IMG/VR virus record: IMGVR_UViG_3300031539_000405
Coordinates: 1-20,174 of that record
Length of the DNA stretch: 20,174 bases
Reading direction: 5' to 3' (one strand)
Source of the DNA: a virus
The notes beneath the pieces were generated by a model that worked only from the letters and a program-made list of their open reading frames with translations, did no database searches and was not told where the DNA came from. How positions within the stretch are numbered: position 1 is the stretch's first letter; each line of letters starts with the position of its first letter. This document shows, in pieces, positions 14,978 through 20,174 of the stretch. The translations under genes and the position numbers were made by a program.

Positions 14978-15277
14978 ATGAGAAGTCCTAAACGCAAAGT
15001 TGCCAAATTAGAAAAAAAAGAAGATAAATTTCTGTATAAAGCAGACAAAGCTGTTGATGAAGGTAGACAAAGAAAAGCTGATAGACTTTATAGAAAAGCT
15101 GATAAAACCGGAAACCGTATAGCTGCTGCTAGTGCAAAGATAGACTCTGTAACAATGAAAAAAGGCGGATCAACTAAATCTTTTCCTGATCTTAATAAAG
15201 ACGGTAAAGTGACCAAAGCTGATATCCTTAAAGGTAGAGGCGTTATTAAGAAAAAAGGTGGAACTATTAAAAAATAA
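14978..15277 (+). CDS. Small basic protein 2 with EF-hand/dockerin-like calcium loop
   Basis: 99 residues. Residues 1-55 form a Lys/Arg-rich helix with a repeated K-A-D-K/R pattern (YKADKAVDEGR, RKADRLYRKADKTG). Residues 71-82 read DLNKDGKVTKAD, a good EF-hand or dockerin-type loop with Asp/Asn at positions 1, 3 and 5, Gly at 6, Thr at 9 and Asp at 12, followed by a short helix. KKGG occurs on both sides of it (61-64 and 92-95). A single calcium loop in a basic virion-type protein may be a Ca-dependent folding or docking element. I recognise this loop plus KGG context from other phages but know no function. The gene starts 8 bases after its neighbour. Confidence 0.7.
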   Translation: MRSPKRKVAKLEKKEDKFLYKADKAVDEGRQRKADRLYRKADKTGNRIAAASAKIDSVTMKKGGSTKSFPDLNKDGKVTKADILKGRGVIKKKGGTIKK

Positions 15278-15282
15278 TAATC

Positions 15283-15450
15283 ATGATTGGTAAAATGAAA
15301 AACCCTAATGACATGTCTGTATTTGAAGTACAGACTGTAGCAAAAGGAAGAGTAGGTGGAATCAGTGTTGCACCGGCTACTGCACAAATGAAGGCTAAAG
15401 GACGTGTAGGTGGTATCTCCAAAGCTCCTGCAAAAGCAATGCCTTGCTAA
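15283..15450 (+). CDS. Small basic protein 3 with internal duplication (55 residues)
   Basis: ATG 15283 to TAA 15448-15450, 5 bases after the preceding stop and directly before a terminator. The motif AKGRVGGIS plus two residues and P occurs twice, at residues 20-31 and 38-49, spaced by 18 residues. The two copies use different codons (for example AGA versus CGT for Arg and AGT versus TCC for Ser), so the duplication is old and the protein sequence has been kept by selection. That supports a real gene in spite of its size. It ends in a lone cysteine (AMPC). Function unknown; the Gly/Lys-rich composition matches its neighbours. Confidence 0.75.
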   Translation: MIGKMKNPNDMSVFEVQTVAKGRVGGISVAPATAQMKAKGRVGGISKAPAKAMPC

Positions 15451-15454
15451 CATT

Positions 15455-15486
15455 ACTTCCGGGATTAATTTCCCGGAAGTTTTTTT
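15455..15486 (+). terminator. Intrinsic terminator inside the mini-protein run
   Basis: Perfect 10-bp GC-rich stem (ACTTCCGGGA at 15455-15464, TCCCGGAAGT at 15471-15480), 6-base loop and T run at 15480-15486. It splits the mini-genes into a left group of three and a right group of four. Confidence 0.92.
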
Positions 15487-15496
15487 CTGAATAAAT

Positions 15497-15679
15497 ATGG
15501 CAAAGAGTAAAGTAAATGAAGCGGGTAATTATACAAAACCCGGAATGCGTAAAAAGCTTTTTGAAAAAATAAAAGCAAGTAGTAAAGGAGGAGATCCTGG
15601 AGAATGGTCCGCTAGAAAAGCACAACTACTTGCTAGTGAGTACAAAAAAAGTGGTGGTGGTTACAAAACTAAAAAATAA
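15497..15679 (+). CDS. Small basic protein 4, DUF5872-like
   Basis: 60 residues with the pattern AGNYTKPGMRKKLFEKIKAS, then GGDPGEWSARKAQLLASEYK and a Gly/Lys tail. I recognise this as the widespread short phage family usually labelled DUF5872, found in many large phages. Its function is unknown. The two helices with conserved W and Arg-Lys pairs suggest a compact nucleic-acid- or protein-binding domain. The start lies 10 bases after the terminator, and its stop overlaps the next start (TAATG at 15677-15681), so translation is coupled. Confidence 0.75.
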   Translation: MAKSKVNEAGNYTKPGMRKKLFEKIKASSKGGDPGEWSARKAQLLASEYKKSGGGYKTKK

Positions 15680-15921
15680 TGGCTAAAGCAGCATCACAAA
15701 AAAGTTTAGATAGGTGGACCAAACAAAAATGGACTACAGCTTCTGGAAAACCATCAGGAGAAACAGGAGAAGTGTATGCTCCTGCAAGAACAATTTCTAA
15801 ATTAAAAAGTAGTGAGTCTGGTAGAAAAAAATTAGCTGCTGCCAATGCTAAAAAAAGAGAAGCTACTAAACAAGGTAAGCAACATGCTAGTCATAACTTA
15901 CATAAGGGAAAAAAGAGATAA
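15679..15921 (+). CDS. Small basic protein 5, conserved phage family
   Basis: 80 residues. The first part, SLDRWTKQKWTTASGKPSGE, followed by TGEVYAPARTISKLKSSE, is familiar from short proteins that often accompany or fuse to the DUF5872-like domain. The rest is Lys/Ala-rich (KKLAAANAKKREATKQGKQ) and ends in HASHNLHKGKKR, with three histidines. The charge would allow DNA binding. Function unknown. Coupled to the previous gene by a TAATG overlap and followed by the next after 2 bases. Confidence 0.72.
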   Translation: MAKAASQKSLDRWTKQKWTTASGKPSGETGEVYAPARTISKLKSSESGRKKLAAANAKKREATKQGKQHASHNLHKGKKR

Positions 15922-15923
15922 CA

Positions 15924-16202
15924 ATGGCACAAAAGAAAACAGCTGCTTGGACAAGAAAAGAAGGAAAGAATGCAACAGGAGGTCTTAATGCAAAAGGTGT
16001 TGCTTCATACCGTAGAGAAAATCCGGGAAGTAAACTTAAAATGGCAGTAACTACTAAACCCTCTAAACTTGATCCTGATAGTAAAGATGCTAAAAGAAGA
16101 AAGTCTTTTTGTGCTAGAATGTCTGGGGTTAAGGGTCCAATGAAAGATGAAAAAGGAAAACCTACAAGAAAAGCACTTGCTTTGAAAAAATGGAACTGTT
16201 AA
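15924..16202 (+). CDS. Small basic protein 6, DUF6321-like
   Basis: 92 residues with the recognisable order AWTRKEGKNATGGLN, GVASYRRENPGSKLK, then KRRKSFCARMSGVKGPMKD and PTRKALALKKWNC. This matches, as I recall it, the short family called DUF6321, seen in phages and other large DNA viruses. C68 in SFCARMSG and the C-terminal C92 are fixed in the family as I know it and may form a disulphide or a metal site. The rest is Lys/Arg-rich. No function is established. It continues the mini-gene operon. Confidence 0.75.
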   Translation: MAQKKTAAWTRKEGKNATGGLNAKGVASYRRENPGSKLKMAVTTKPSKLDPDSKDAKRRKSFCARMSGVKGPMKDEKGKPTRKALALKKWNC

Positions 16203-16214
16203 TATTTTAATATT

Positions 16215-16406
16215 ATGAAAAAAAGTGAAAAGCCGTCAACCGGACTAACTAAAAAACAAAAGTCAGCTGTTGCTAAAAAAGCAAGTGCTGGAAAAGATAT
16301 TGGTAAAAAAGGTAAAAACTTTGACAAAGTAGCTGCTGCTGCAGGCGGAGGAGAAAAAGGTAAAAAAATAGCAGCAGCTGCAATGTGGAAAAATATTAAA
16401 AGATAA
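16215..16406 (+). CDS. Small basic protein 7 (63 residues)
   Basis: Sequence of the pattern KKQKSAVAKKASAGKDIGKKGKNF, then DKVAAAAGGGEKGKKIAAAAMWKN. I recognise the Kkqksav..kA..GkDiGkkGKnF signature from other phages, where it is likewise uncharacterised. The protein is almost a quarter lysine with a single helix-forming core; an antisense open frame exists only because of the repetitive Lys/Ala/Gly codons. The stop overlaps the ring-protein start (TAATG, 16404-16408), so its translation is linked to that of a structural gene. Confidence 0.7.
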   Translation: MKKSEKPSTGLTKKQKSAVAKKASAGKDIGKKGKNFDKVAAAAGGGEKGKKIAAAAMWKNIKR

Positions 16407-17104
16407 TGCTTAATCAAACAATTATATTAAAAATAAAACAAAGGTTAAATAAACTTGATTCTCAAGATTATGATAACATTGAAACCTGGGAAATTATTGA
16501 AGCTTTTAATAAAGCTCAAGTAGAGTGGACCAGAAGACAACTCCATGGCCTTAATATTGTTAAAGAAGGTGATGAACAATCTACTAGAAGAATAGATGAT
16601 CTTCAAGTATTACTTAATACAATTCCTGTTTCTTTGAATAATTCAGATCTTTACCAGTACGGTCCTATTCCGGAAAATTACCTACAATGGAAAAGATTAG
16701 ATGCTAAAGCTAAAAATGAATGTTGTCCGGATAGACAGCTAATGATTTATTTAGCAGAAGAAGGTAATGCAGTAGAGTTACTTAGAGATAAAGCTAAACA
16801 ACCTAATTTTGAATGGGCAGAAACGTTTGCTACATTAAAAGATAATAATGTGTTAATTTATAATAATGGAGAGTTTCAGTTAACTGATGCCTCTTTAACT
16901 TATTATAGACAACCTACAAGAATTGAAATAACGGGTGTAATTAATCCTTATACCACTACTGTTTCAACAGCTGATGTAGAATCAGTATTTAAAGATGATA
17001 TTGTTGAATTAATTGTAGATGAAGCTTTTAGCATTTTAGCGGGAGATATTGAATCTCCTAATCAAATGTCTAGAGGTATGCAAACTGCAGAAAGAAATAA
17101 CTAA
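16406..17104 (+). CDS. Head-tail connector / ring protein 1-like (crAss-like)
   Basis: 232 residues. Residues 5-48 form helices of the gp6-like adaptor kind (IKQRLNKLDSQDYDNIETWE, then IIEAFNKAQVEWTRRQL). The C-terminus carries ADVESVFKDDIVELIVDEAFSILAGDIESPNQ and a helix, which fits the conserved end of ring protein 1 in crAss-like phages as I recall it. Such proteins form the dodecameric ring below the portal. The middle is beta-rich (residues 95-185) with adjacent cysteines (CC at 106-107). It follows the mini-gene operon through a TAATG overlap and precedes the ferritin gene by 26 bases. The fold call is by pattern, so moderately sure. Confidence 0.7.
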   Translation: MLNQTIILKIKQRLNKLDSQDYDNIETWEIIEAFNKAQVEWTRRQLHGLNIVKEGDEQSTRRIDDLQVLLNTIPVSLNNSDLYQYGPIPENYLQWKRLDAKAKNECCPDRQLMIYLAEEGNAVELLRDKAKQPNFEWAETFATLKDNNVLIYNNGEFQLTDASLTYYRQPTRIEITGVINPYTTTVSTADVESVFKDDIVELIVDEAFSILAGDIESPNQMSRGMQTAERNN

Positions 17105-17130
17105 TTAAAAACTTATTAAAAAAATTTATT

Positions 17131-17754
17131 ATGGAAAAATCTAGAATGTTAAAAAGACCAGAAGTAATCAAATTGCCGGAATCTATTGGGATCCCTAATA
17201 TTGATAAGGCAAGTTCAGGAGCAACAAAAGAAATCCCTGACTTTAAAACAATGAATCCGTTAATTTCGGAAAAATGTGTAGAGTATCTTAACTACAGAAT
17301 TCAACAAGAAGAATATTCTTCAAGAATTTATATGGCTATGACAATGTGGTTAGACGAAAAAGGCTTTAAAGGAGCTGCTGCATTATGGAGAAATTATTCA
17401 GATGAAGAACTTACACATGCAGATATTGCGCGAAAATATTTATTATCTTTTGGTGTACAACCTGTGACTCCAAGATTAGATCAACCCCAACAAGATTTTA
17501 GAGGAAGTTTGCCTGAAATTATACAACTTTCTTATGAACACGAAATAGAGATTTCTTTTCAAATTAAGAAAATGGCAGATTATGCTTTAAGTATAAAAGA
17601 TCATATGCTATATGAATTGTGTCTTTCTTATTTAAAAGAACAAGTAGAAGAACATGATAAAATGCAAACGTGGGTAGACAAGTTAAAAACTTTTGGTACA
17701 GATCCATTAGCTTTAAGACTTTTAGATAACGACATGCAAGAAATTGCAAAATAA
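17131..17754 (+). CDS. Ferritin (FtnA-type, complete diiron centre) with N-terminal extension
   Basis: 207 residues. Residues about 42-205 align by eye with E. coli FtnA throughout the four-helix bundle. Ferroxidase ligands are all present: E60 (E17), E93 and H96 (E50, H53), E138 (E94), Q171 and E174 (Q127, E130), with E92 (E49), E170 (E126) and the conserved Y67 (Y24). Ferritins oxidise Fe(II) and store Fe(III) in a 24-subunit shell. The first 40 residues are extra relative to FtnA, Lys/Pro-rich and probably extended; ATG 17251 (M41) would give a normal-length ferritin. The gene sits between the ring protein and a probable virion protein in a structural operon, which is unusual. Base use is like the neighbours, so it is not a very recent import. 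Confidence 0.92.
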   Translation: MEKSRMLKRPEVIKLPESIGIPNIDKASSGATKEIPDFKTMNPLISEKCVEYLNYRIQQEEYSSRIYMAMTMWLDEKGFKGAAALWRNYSDEELTHADIARKYLLSFGVQPVTPRLDQPQQDFRGSLPEIIQLSYEHEIEISFQIKKMADYALSIKDHMLYELCLSYLKEQVEEHDKMQTWVDKLKTFGTDPLALRLLDNDMQEIAK

Positions 17755-17764
17755 TATTTTCCTA

Positions 17765-17791
17765 AAATAGTTGTTTTTGTAAAAACTATTT
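17765..17791 (+). repeat. Hairpin ahead of the 530-residue structural gene
   Basis: Arms AAATAGTT (17765-17772) and AACTATTT (17784-17791), extended by three inner A-T pairs after a one-base bulge. The loop contains TTTG (17776-17779), which could be the -33 element of the downstream promoter. No T run follows, so it is not a good terminator. An operator or RNA hairpin is possible. Confidence 0.4.
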
Positions 17792-17811
17792 ATTATATTG
17801 TATTATATTTA
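17776..17811 (+). promoter_or_regulatory. Possible promoter for the 530-residue structural gene
   Basis: TTTG at 17776-17779 and TATATTTA at 17804-17811 (one mismatch to TAnnTTTG), 24 bases apart, slightly longer than usual. The following leader is nearly all A to the ATG at 17832. The gene has a codon pattern of high expression, which makes a dedicated promoter plausible, but the match is weaker than at 1766 and 2715. Confidence 0.4.
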
Positions 17812-17831
17812 TAAACTTAAAAAAAAGAAAA

Positions 17832-19424
17832 ATGGCTTATTTTAATCACGCATTTCGCAAAACGTTCCTTGCAACAGGAACCACGCGCACTTCAGTACCT
17901 GTAGTAAACCTAGATGGTTCTGCTGCTACAGCTACAACTGATGGTGCATTGTTAGTTACTGCAGGTTTACCTACAGTAGTTCTTAATCAATTGTCTAAAG
18001 TAGCTAAAGCTGCTGGTGTTCCTCGTACATCAGGGTATGTTGGTTTCTTTAGCCCAGAAACTCATTTGAGTGTAGTGAGTCCTTCTAGGTGTTGTCCTTT
18101 GTATATTGCTGGTTCAGCAATTCAAGCAAATGACAAAATCGGTCCTTTCCACGGTGGGTATACTGAAACTAATAAATCTAAGACAATTAACCCTAAGTAT
18201 GTATCACGTTTGTACTATCAAGAAGCATGTCCTGCTTCTAATGAAGTAGTACACGTTGGTAATACTCAATTTACAGGAGGTTTGGTTACCGGTATTTCTA
18301 TTTTGACTCCGGGTTCTGATTTAACTGATGGTACCGTTACTATTACTTTAGAACAAGCAGGAAATCCAGCTGGATTAGGAGCTACTGCAGAATTAACAAT
18401 TGCTGGTGGTATAGTAACAGCCGTTACAATTTTAACGCCAGGTAGTCAATATCTAGGAATTACAACAATAGCTGATGCAGCTATTCCAGGTGATCCTGGT
18501 GCTGTTCAACCTACTTTTACAGTTAATGTTGGTCCATCTGCTGAGTGTAATTCAACATTTTTGTGTAACGAAACTTACTCTTTACGTGTAGATATTAAAG
18601 GTTCTCCTGTATTGCGTTTCTTGAACCGTAATACATACTTTACAGCTGACGCTTATACAGGATGTTGTCCTGATGATGCTATTGCTCCAGTACCTGTTGA
18701 TTCAACTTTGGTATACATTGAGTGGGCTAAGCAATTGGTCGGTTCTCCATTAATTTCTCCATTTATTCAAATTGTAATTACTGCAGCTGATGGTACATTG
18801 CTTTATGCTCCGGGTACAGTAGGTGCTGCAAATACTTGGGATACATATGTATCTCCTGGTTATGTAACAGGACAAGTAGCAGGTATGACAATTTTTGGTG
18901 CATATGTTGATACTAAATTTGGTGACTGTACTTTCCAAACAAGTGATTTCTTTGAGAAAGAGCCTGTTAAAATTTACACATCTATGGTAGACTATACAGG
19001 TGATCCATGTGAATTTCAAGGATTGTGTGTAGTTAAAGAATGTGAAGCCAAACAAGCAGAAGGTTTTGGTGAGCAAGTTGCTCGTGACTTTATCTTGTCT
19101 GAAGCGTACCGTCAGAATTTCTTCCATAGTGATTTGAGAATTCGTGAGATTACTCAAGGTAACCAAATTCTAGAAGATGTTGACCGTTCTGCACAATATG
19201 ACAGAGTGTTCTTGTTGCATAGTGTTCCACGTTTCAACAATCCTTCTTCTACATTTGATAATGATCAATACTTGTTAGAGTTTGTTGGTTCAGCTGCATC
19301 TTTAGGAGAATTGTTTGCTGATCTAGGAGCTTGGTTGGAAGACTGTGGTACTTGTAACATTGAATCTTTTGATTGTTCAGATCCTTGTGAGTCAATAGTA
19401 CCTGTGGTACCTGTGATTGACTAG
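17832..19424 (+). CDS. Probable virion structural protein, Cys-rich, with inserted repeat domain
   Basis: 530 residues. Long Ala/Thr/Val/Gly-rich beta-type sequence typical of phage virion proteins. Residues about 147-237 look like an inserted domain: VTGISILTPGS (152-162) and VTAVTILTPGS (195-205) are near repeats 43 residues apart, of the kind found in phage tail and capsid decoration modules. Outside it, VDIKGSPVLRFLNRNTYF and the CC pairs (87-88, 278-279) belong to the core. There are 15 cysteines, four in the C-terminal CGTCNIESFDCSDPC (505-519). Arginine is often CGT as in the capsid gene, suggesting high expression. It could be a decoration, tail or fibre-type protein; I cannot decide. 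A strong terminator follows. Confidence 0.6.
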   Translation: MAYFNHAFRKTFLATGTTRTSVPVVNLDGSAATATTDGALLVTAGLPTVVLNQLSKVAKAAGVPRTSGYVGFFSPETHLSVVSPSRCCPLYIAGSAIQANDKIGPFHGGYTETNKSKTINPKYVSRLYYQEACPASNEVVHVGNTQFTGGLVTGISILTPGSDLTDGTVTITLEQAGNPAGLGATAELTIAGGIVTAVTILTPGSQYLGITTIADAAIPGDPGAVQPTFTVNVGPSAECNSTFLCNETYSLRVDIKGSPVLRFLNRNTYFTADAYTGCCPDDAIAPVPVDSTLVYIEWAKQLVGSPLISPFIQIVITAADGTLLYAPGTVGAANTWDTYVSPGYVTGQVAGMTIFGAYVDTKFGDCTFQTSDFFEKEPVKIYTSMVDYTGDPCEFQGLCVVKECEAKQAEGFGEQVARDFILSEAYRQNFFHSDLRIREITQGNQILEDVDRSAQYDRVFLLHSVPRFNNPSSTFDNDQYLLEFVGSAASLGELFADLGAWLEDCGTCNIESFDCSDPCESIVPVVPVID

Positions 19425-19471
19425 TGATAATGGTAAAAAACAACCATTGGTTTACAATTAAATATTAATTT

Positions 19472-19507
19472 AAGGAGAGTGGGAGGTTACCTCTCCTCTC
19501 CTTTTTT
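19472..19507 (+). terminator. Intrinsic terminator after the 530-residue structural gene
   Basis: Outer 8-bp stem AAGGAGAG (19472-19479) with CTCTCCTT (19496-19503), a one-base T bulge at 19480, an inner stem of about 6 bp and a TTA loop, running into a T tract at 19502-19507. The AAGGAG within it resembles a Shine-Dalgarno sequence but is held in the stem and lies about 40 bases before the next ATG. Confidence 0.88.
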
Positions 19508-19517
19508 ATTAAATAAT

Positions 19518-20057
19518 ATGACACATAAACTGAGTTTAGAAGTACCTACCGTATTGAATACTTGTATCTTAAAGATATTTGACACAAGTGTTTACGCAGA
19601 TCTATTACCTGTAACTTGTCCTACAATACAGATAACAGTTCCTGGATTTAATCTTCCTGAAAACATTCCGTTTACTCCGGGGTCTAGTCCGGTAATTACA
19701 GCTTGTATATTAGGTTTACAAATTAATGATTGTACTACAGAACTATATCCTATTCCAGACGGTATTTATATTATTAGATATAGTGTATCTCCTAATGAAA
19801 CAGTTTATGTTGAATACAATCATTTAAGAATATCTAAAGCTTTAACTAGATATACAAGTATTCTTTGTGATTTGGAACTTGCTGCATGTGAACCATCAGC
19901 AAAAATTAAAAAGAAATTAGATAAACTTATAGAAATAAAAAGTTATTTAGATGCTGCAAAAGCTAAAGTAGAATACTGTCATGAGCCGGATAAAGGAATG
20001 ACATTGTATAATTACGCTATAAAACTTTTAGATAAATTAGAATGTAAAACTTGTTAA
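19518..20057 (+). CDS. Hypothetical structural-module protein (179 residues)
   Basis: I start at ATG 19518; a GTG at 19479 in frame lies inside the terminator hairpin and is unlikely. The N-terminal 110 residues are beta-rich (LSLEVPTVLNTCILKIFD, then IQITVPGF and IYIIRYSVSPNETVYVEYNH), with cysteines at 16, 34, 63 and 72. The C-terminal 65 residues form charged helices (IKKKLDKLIEIKSYLDAAKA) ending in CKTC. A beta sandwich followed by helices is common in phage neck and tail proteins. I recall similar small proteins in this position in Bacteroidota phages but no function. It is the first gene after a terminator, and no promoter box is apparent in the short gap. Confidence 0.65.
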   Translation: MTHKLSLEVPTVLNTCILKIFDTSVYADLLPVTCPTIQITVPGFNLPENIPFTPGSSPVITACILGLQINDCTTELYPIPDGIYIIRYSVSPNETVYVEYNHLRISKALTRYTSILCDLELAACEPSAKIKKKLDKLIEIKSYLDAAKAKVEYCHEPDKGMTLYNYAIKLLDKLECKTC

Positions 20058-20065
20058 CTTATTTA

Positions 20066-20073
20066 AAACCAAC
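20066..20073 (+). promoter_or_regulatory. AAACCAAC leader motif before the last gene
   Basis: Exact copy of the recurrent motif, three bases before ATG 20077. This gene follows the previous one by only 19 bases with no terminator between, which argues that the motif acts in translation initiation rather than in transcription. Confidence 0.4.
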
Positions 20074-20076
20074 TAT

Positions 20077-20174
20077 ATGAGTGTTTGTCCTAATTGTAAA
20101 TCCAGATTGAGCTGCGGTTGTCAGAAAAGAACAGCTAATGACAGTAAGCAGGTATGTACTAAATGTGTTACTAA
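20077..20174 (+). CDS. Zinc-ribbon-like small protein, 3' end outside the window
   Basis: Open from ATG 20077 to the window edge, 32 codons without a stop. The visible part reads CPNC at residues 4-7, CGC at 13-15 followed by QKRTANDSKQ, and CTKC at 27-30. The CxxC pairs about 20 residues apart fit a zinc ribbon or treble-clef-like site. I recognise the CGCQKR...QVCTKC pattern from short phage proteins without assigned function. The AAACCAAC leader stands directly before it. Its true length cannot be seen here. Confidence 0.65.
   Translation, partial: MSVCPNCKSRLSCGCQKRTANDSKQVCTKCVT

Noticed and set aside
19479-19517. GTG start for the 179-residue protein, with AAGGAG just before it
   Set aside because: The GTG and the Shine-Dalgarno-like AAGGAG are parts of the terminator stem; the ATG at 19518 fits the leader style of the other genes.
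1-20174. tRNA genes, CRISPR arrays, insertion sequences, integrase or attachment sites
   Set aside because: I looked for cloverleaf-type arms, spaced direct repeats, transposase motifs and terminal inverted repeats and saw none.

Overview
The window looks like the lysis, packaging and head region of a tailed phage of Bacteroidota, most likely a crAss-like (Crassvirales) or closely related large phage. Every supported gene is on the + strand. The DNA is AT-rich and start codons lack Shine-Dalgarno sites; A-rich leaders precede them instead. Two good promoters fit the Bacteroidota pattern (TTTG or TTG, about 20 bases, then TAnnTTTG). The terminase, portal, scaffold, major capsid and ring-type connector genes occur in the order expected of crAss-like phages. 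The taxonomic call rests on recognised protein sequence and synteny, not on a database search.

Layout. 1-483: the end of an upstream module, two small unrecognised genes with clearly higher G+C. 576-2654: a lysis cassette of large holin, T7-type amidase endolysin with a peptidoglycan-binding domain, small second holin and a two-membrane-segment spanin-like protein, closed by a strong terminator. A promoter at the end of the endolysin gene can drive the last two genes separately. 2764-5673: small genes including a winged-helix-like protein, an HU/IHF-like protein, a cysteine-rich zinc-ribbon-like protein, a PD-(D/E)XK nuclease and a possible small-terminase-position protein. 5676-10631: large terminase and a long portal with a coiled-coil tail. 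10757-13651: scaffold-like protein and major capsid protein, then a terminator. 13730-16406: one unknown 338-residue protein, then seven very small lysine- and glycine-rich proteins, one of which (55 residues, 15283-15450) carries an internal duplication. 16406-20174: ring/connector protein, a complete FtnA-type ferritin, a cysteine-rich probable structural protein with an inserted repeat domain, a further unknown protein, and the start of a zinc-ribbon-like gene cut by the window edge.

How the parts fit. Terminase and nuclease process and pump DNA through the portal into a shell built from capsid protein on the scaffold-like protein. The ring protein completes the neck. Holins, endolysin and spanin-like protein release the progeny. 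The basic mini-proteins could neutralise or organise packaged DNA or be ejected with it, but this is inference. The most unusual item is the ferritin with all diiron-centre ligands intact, lying inside the structural module next to a 15-cysteine protein. This suggests an iron-related function in the virion or infected cell.
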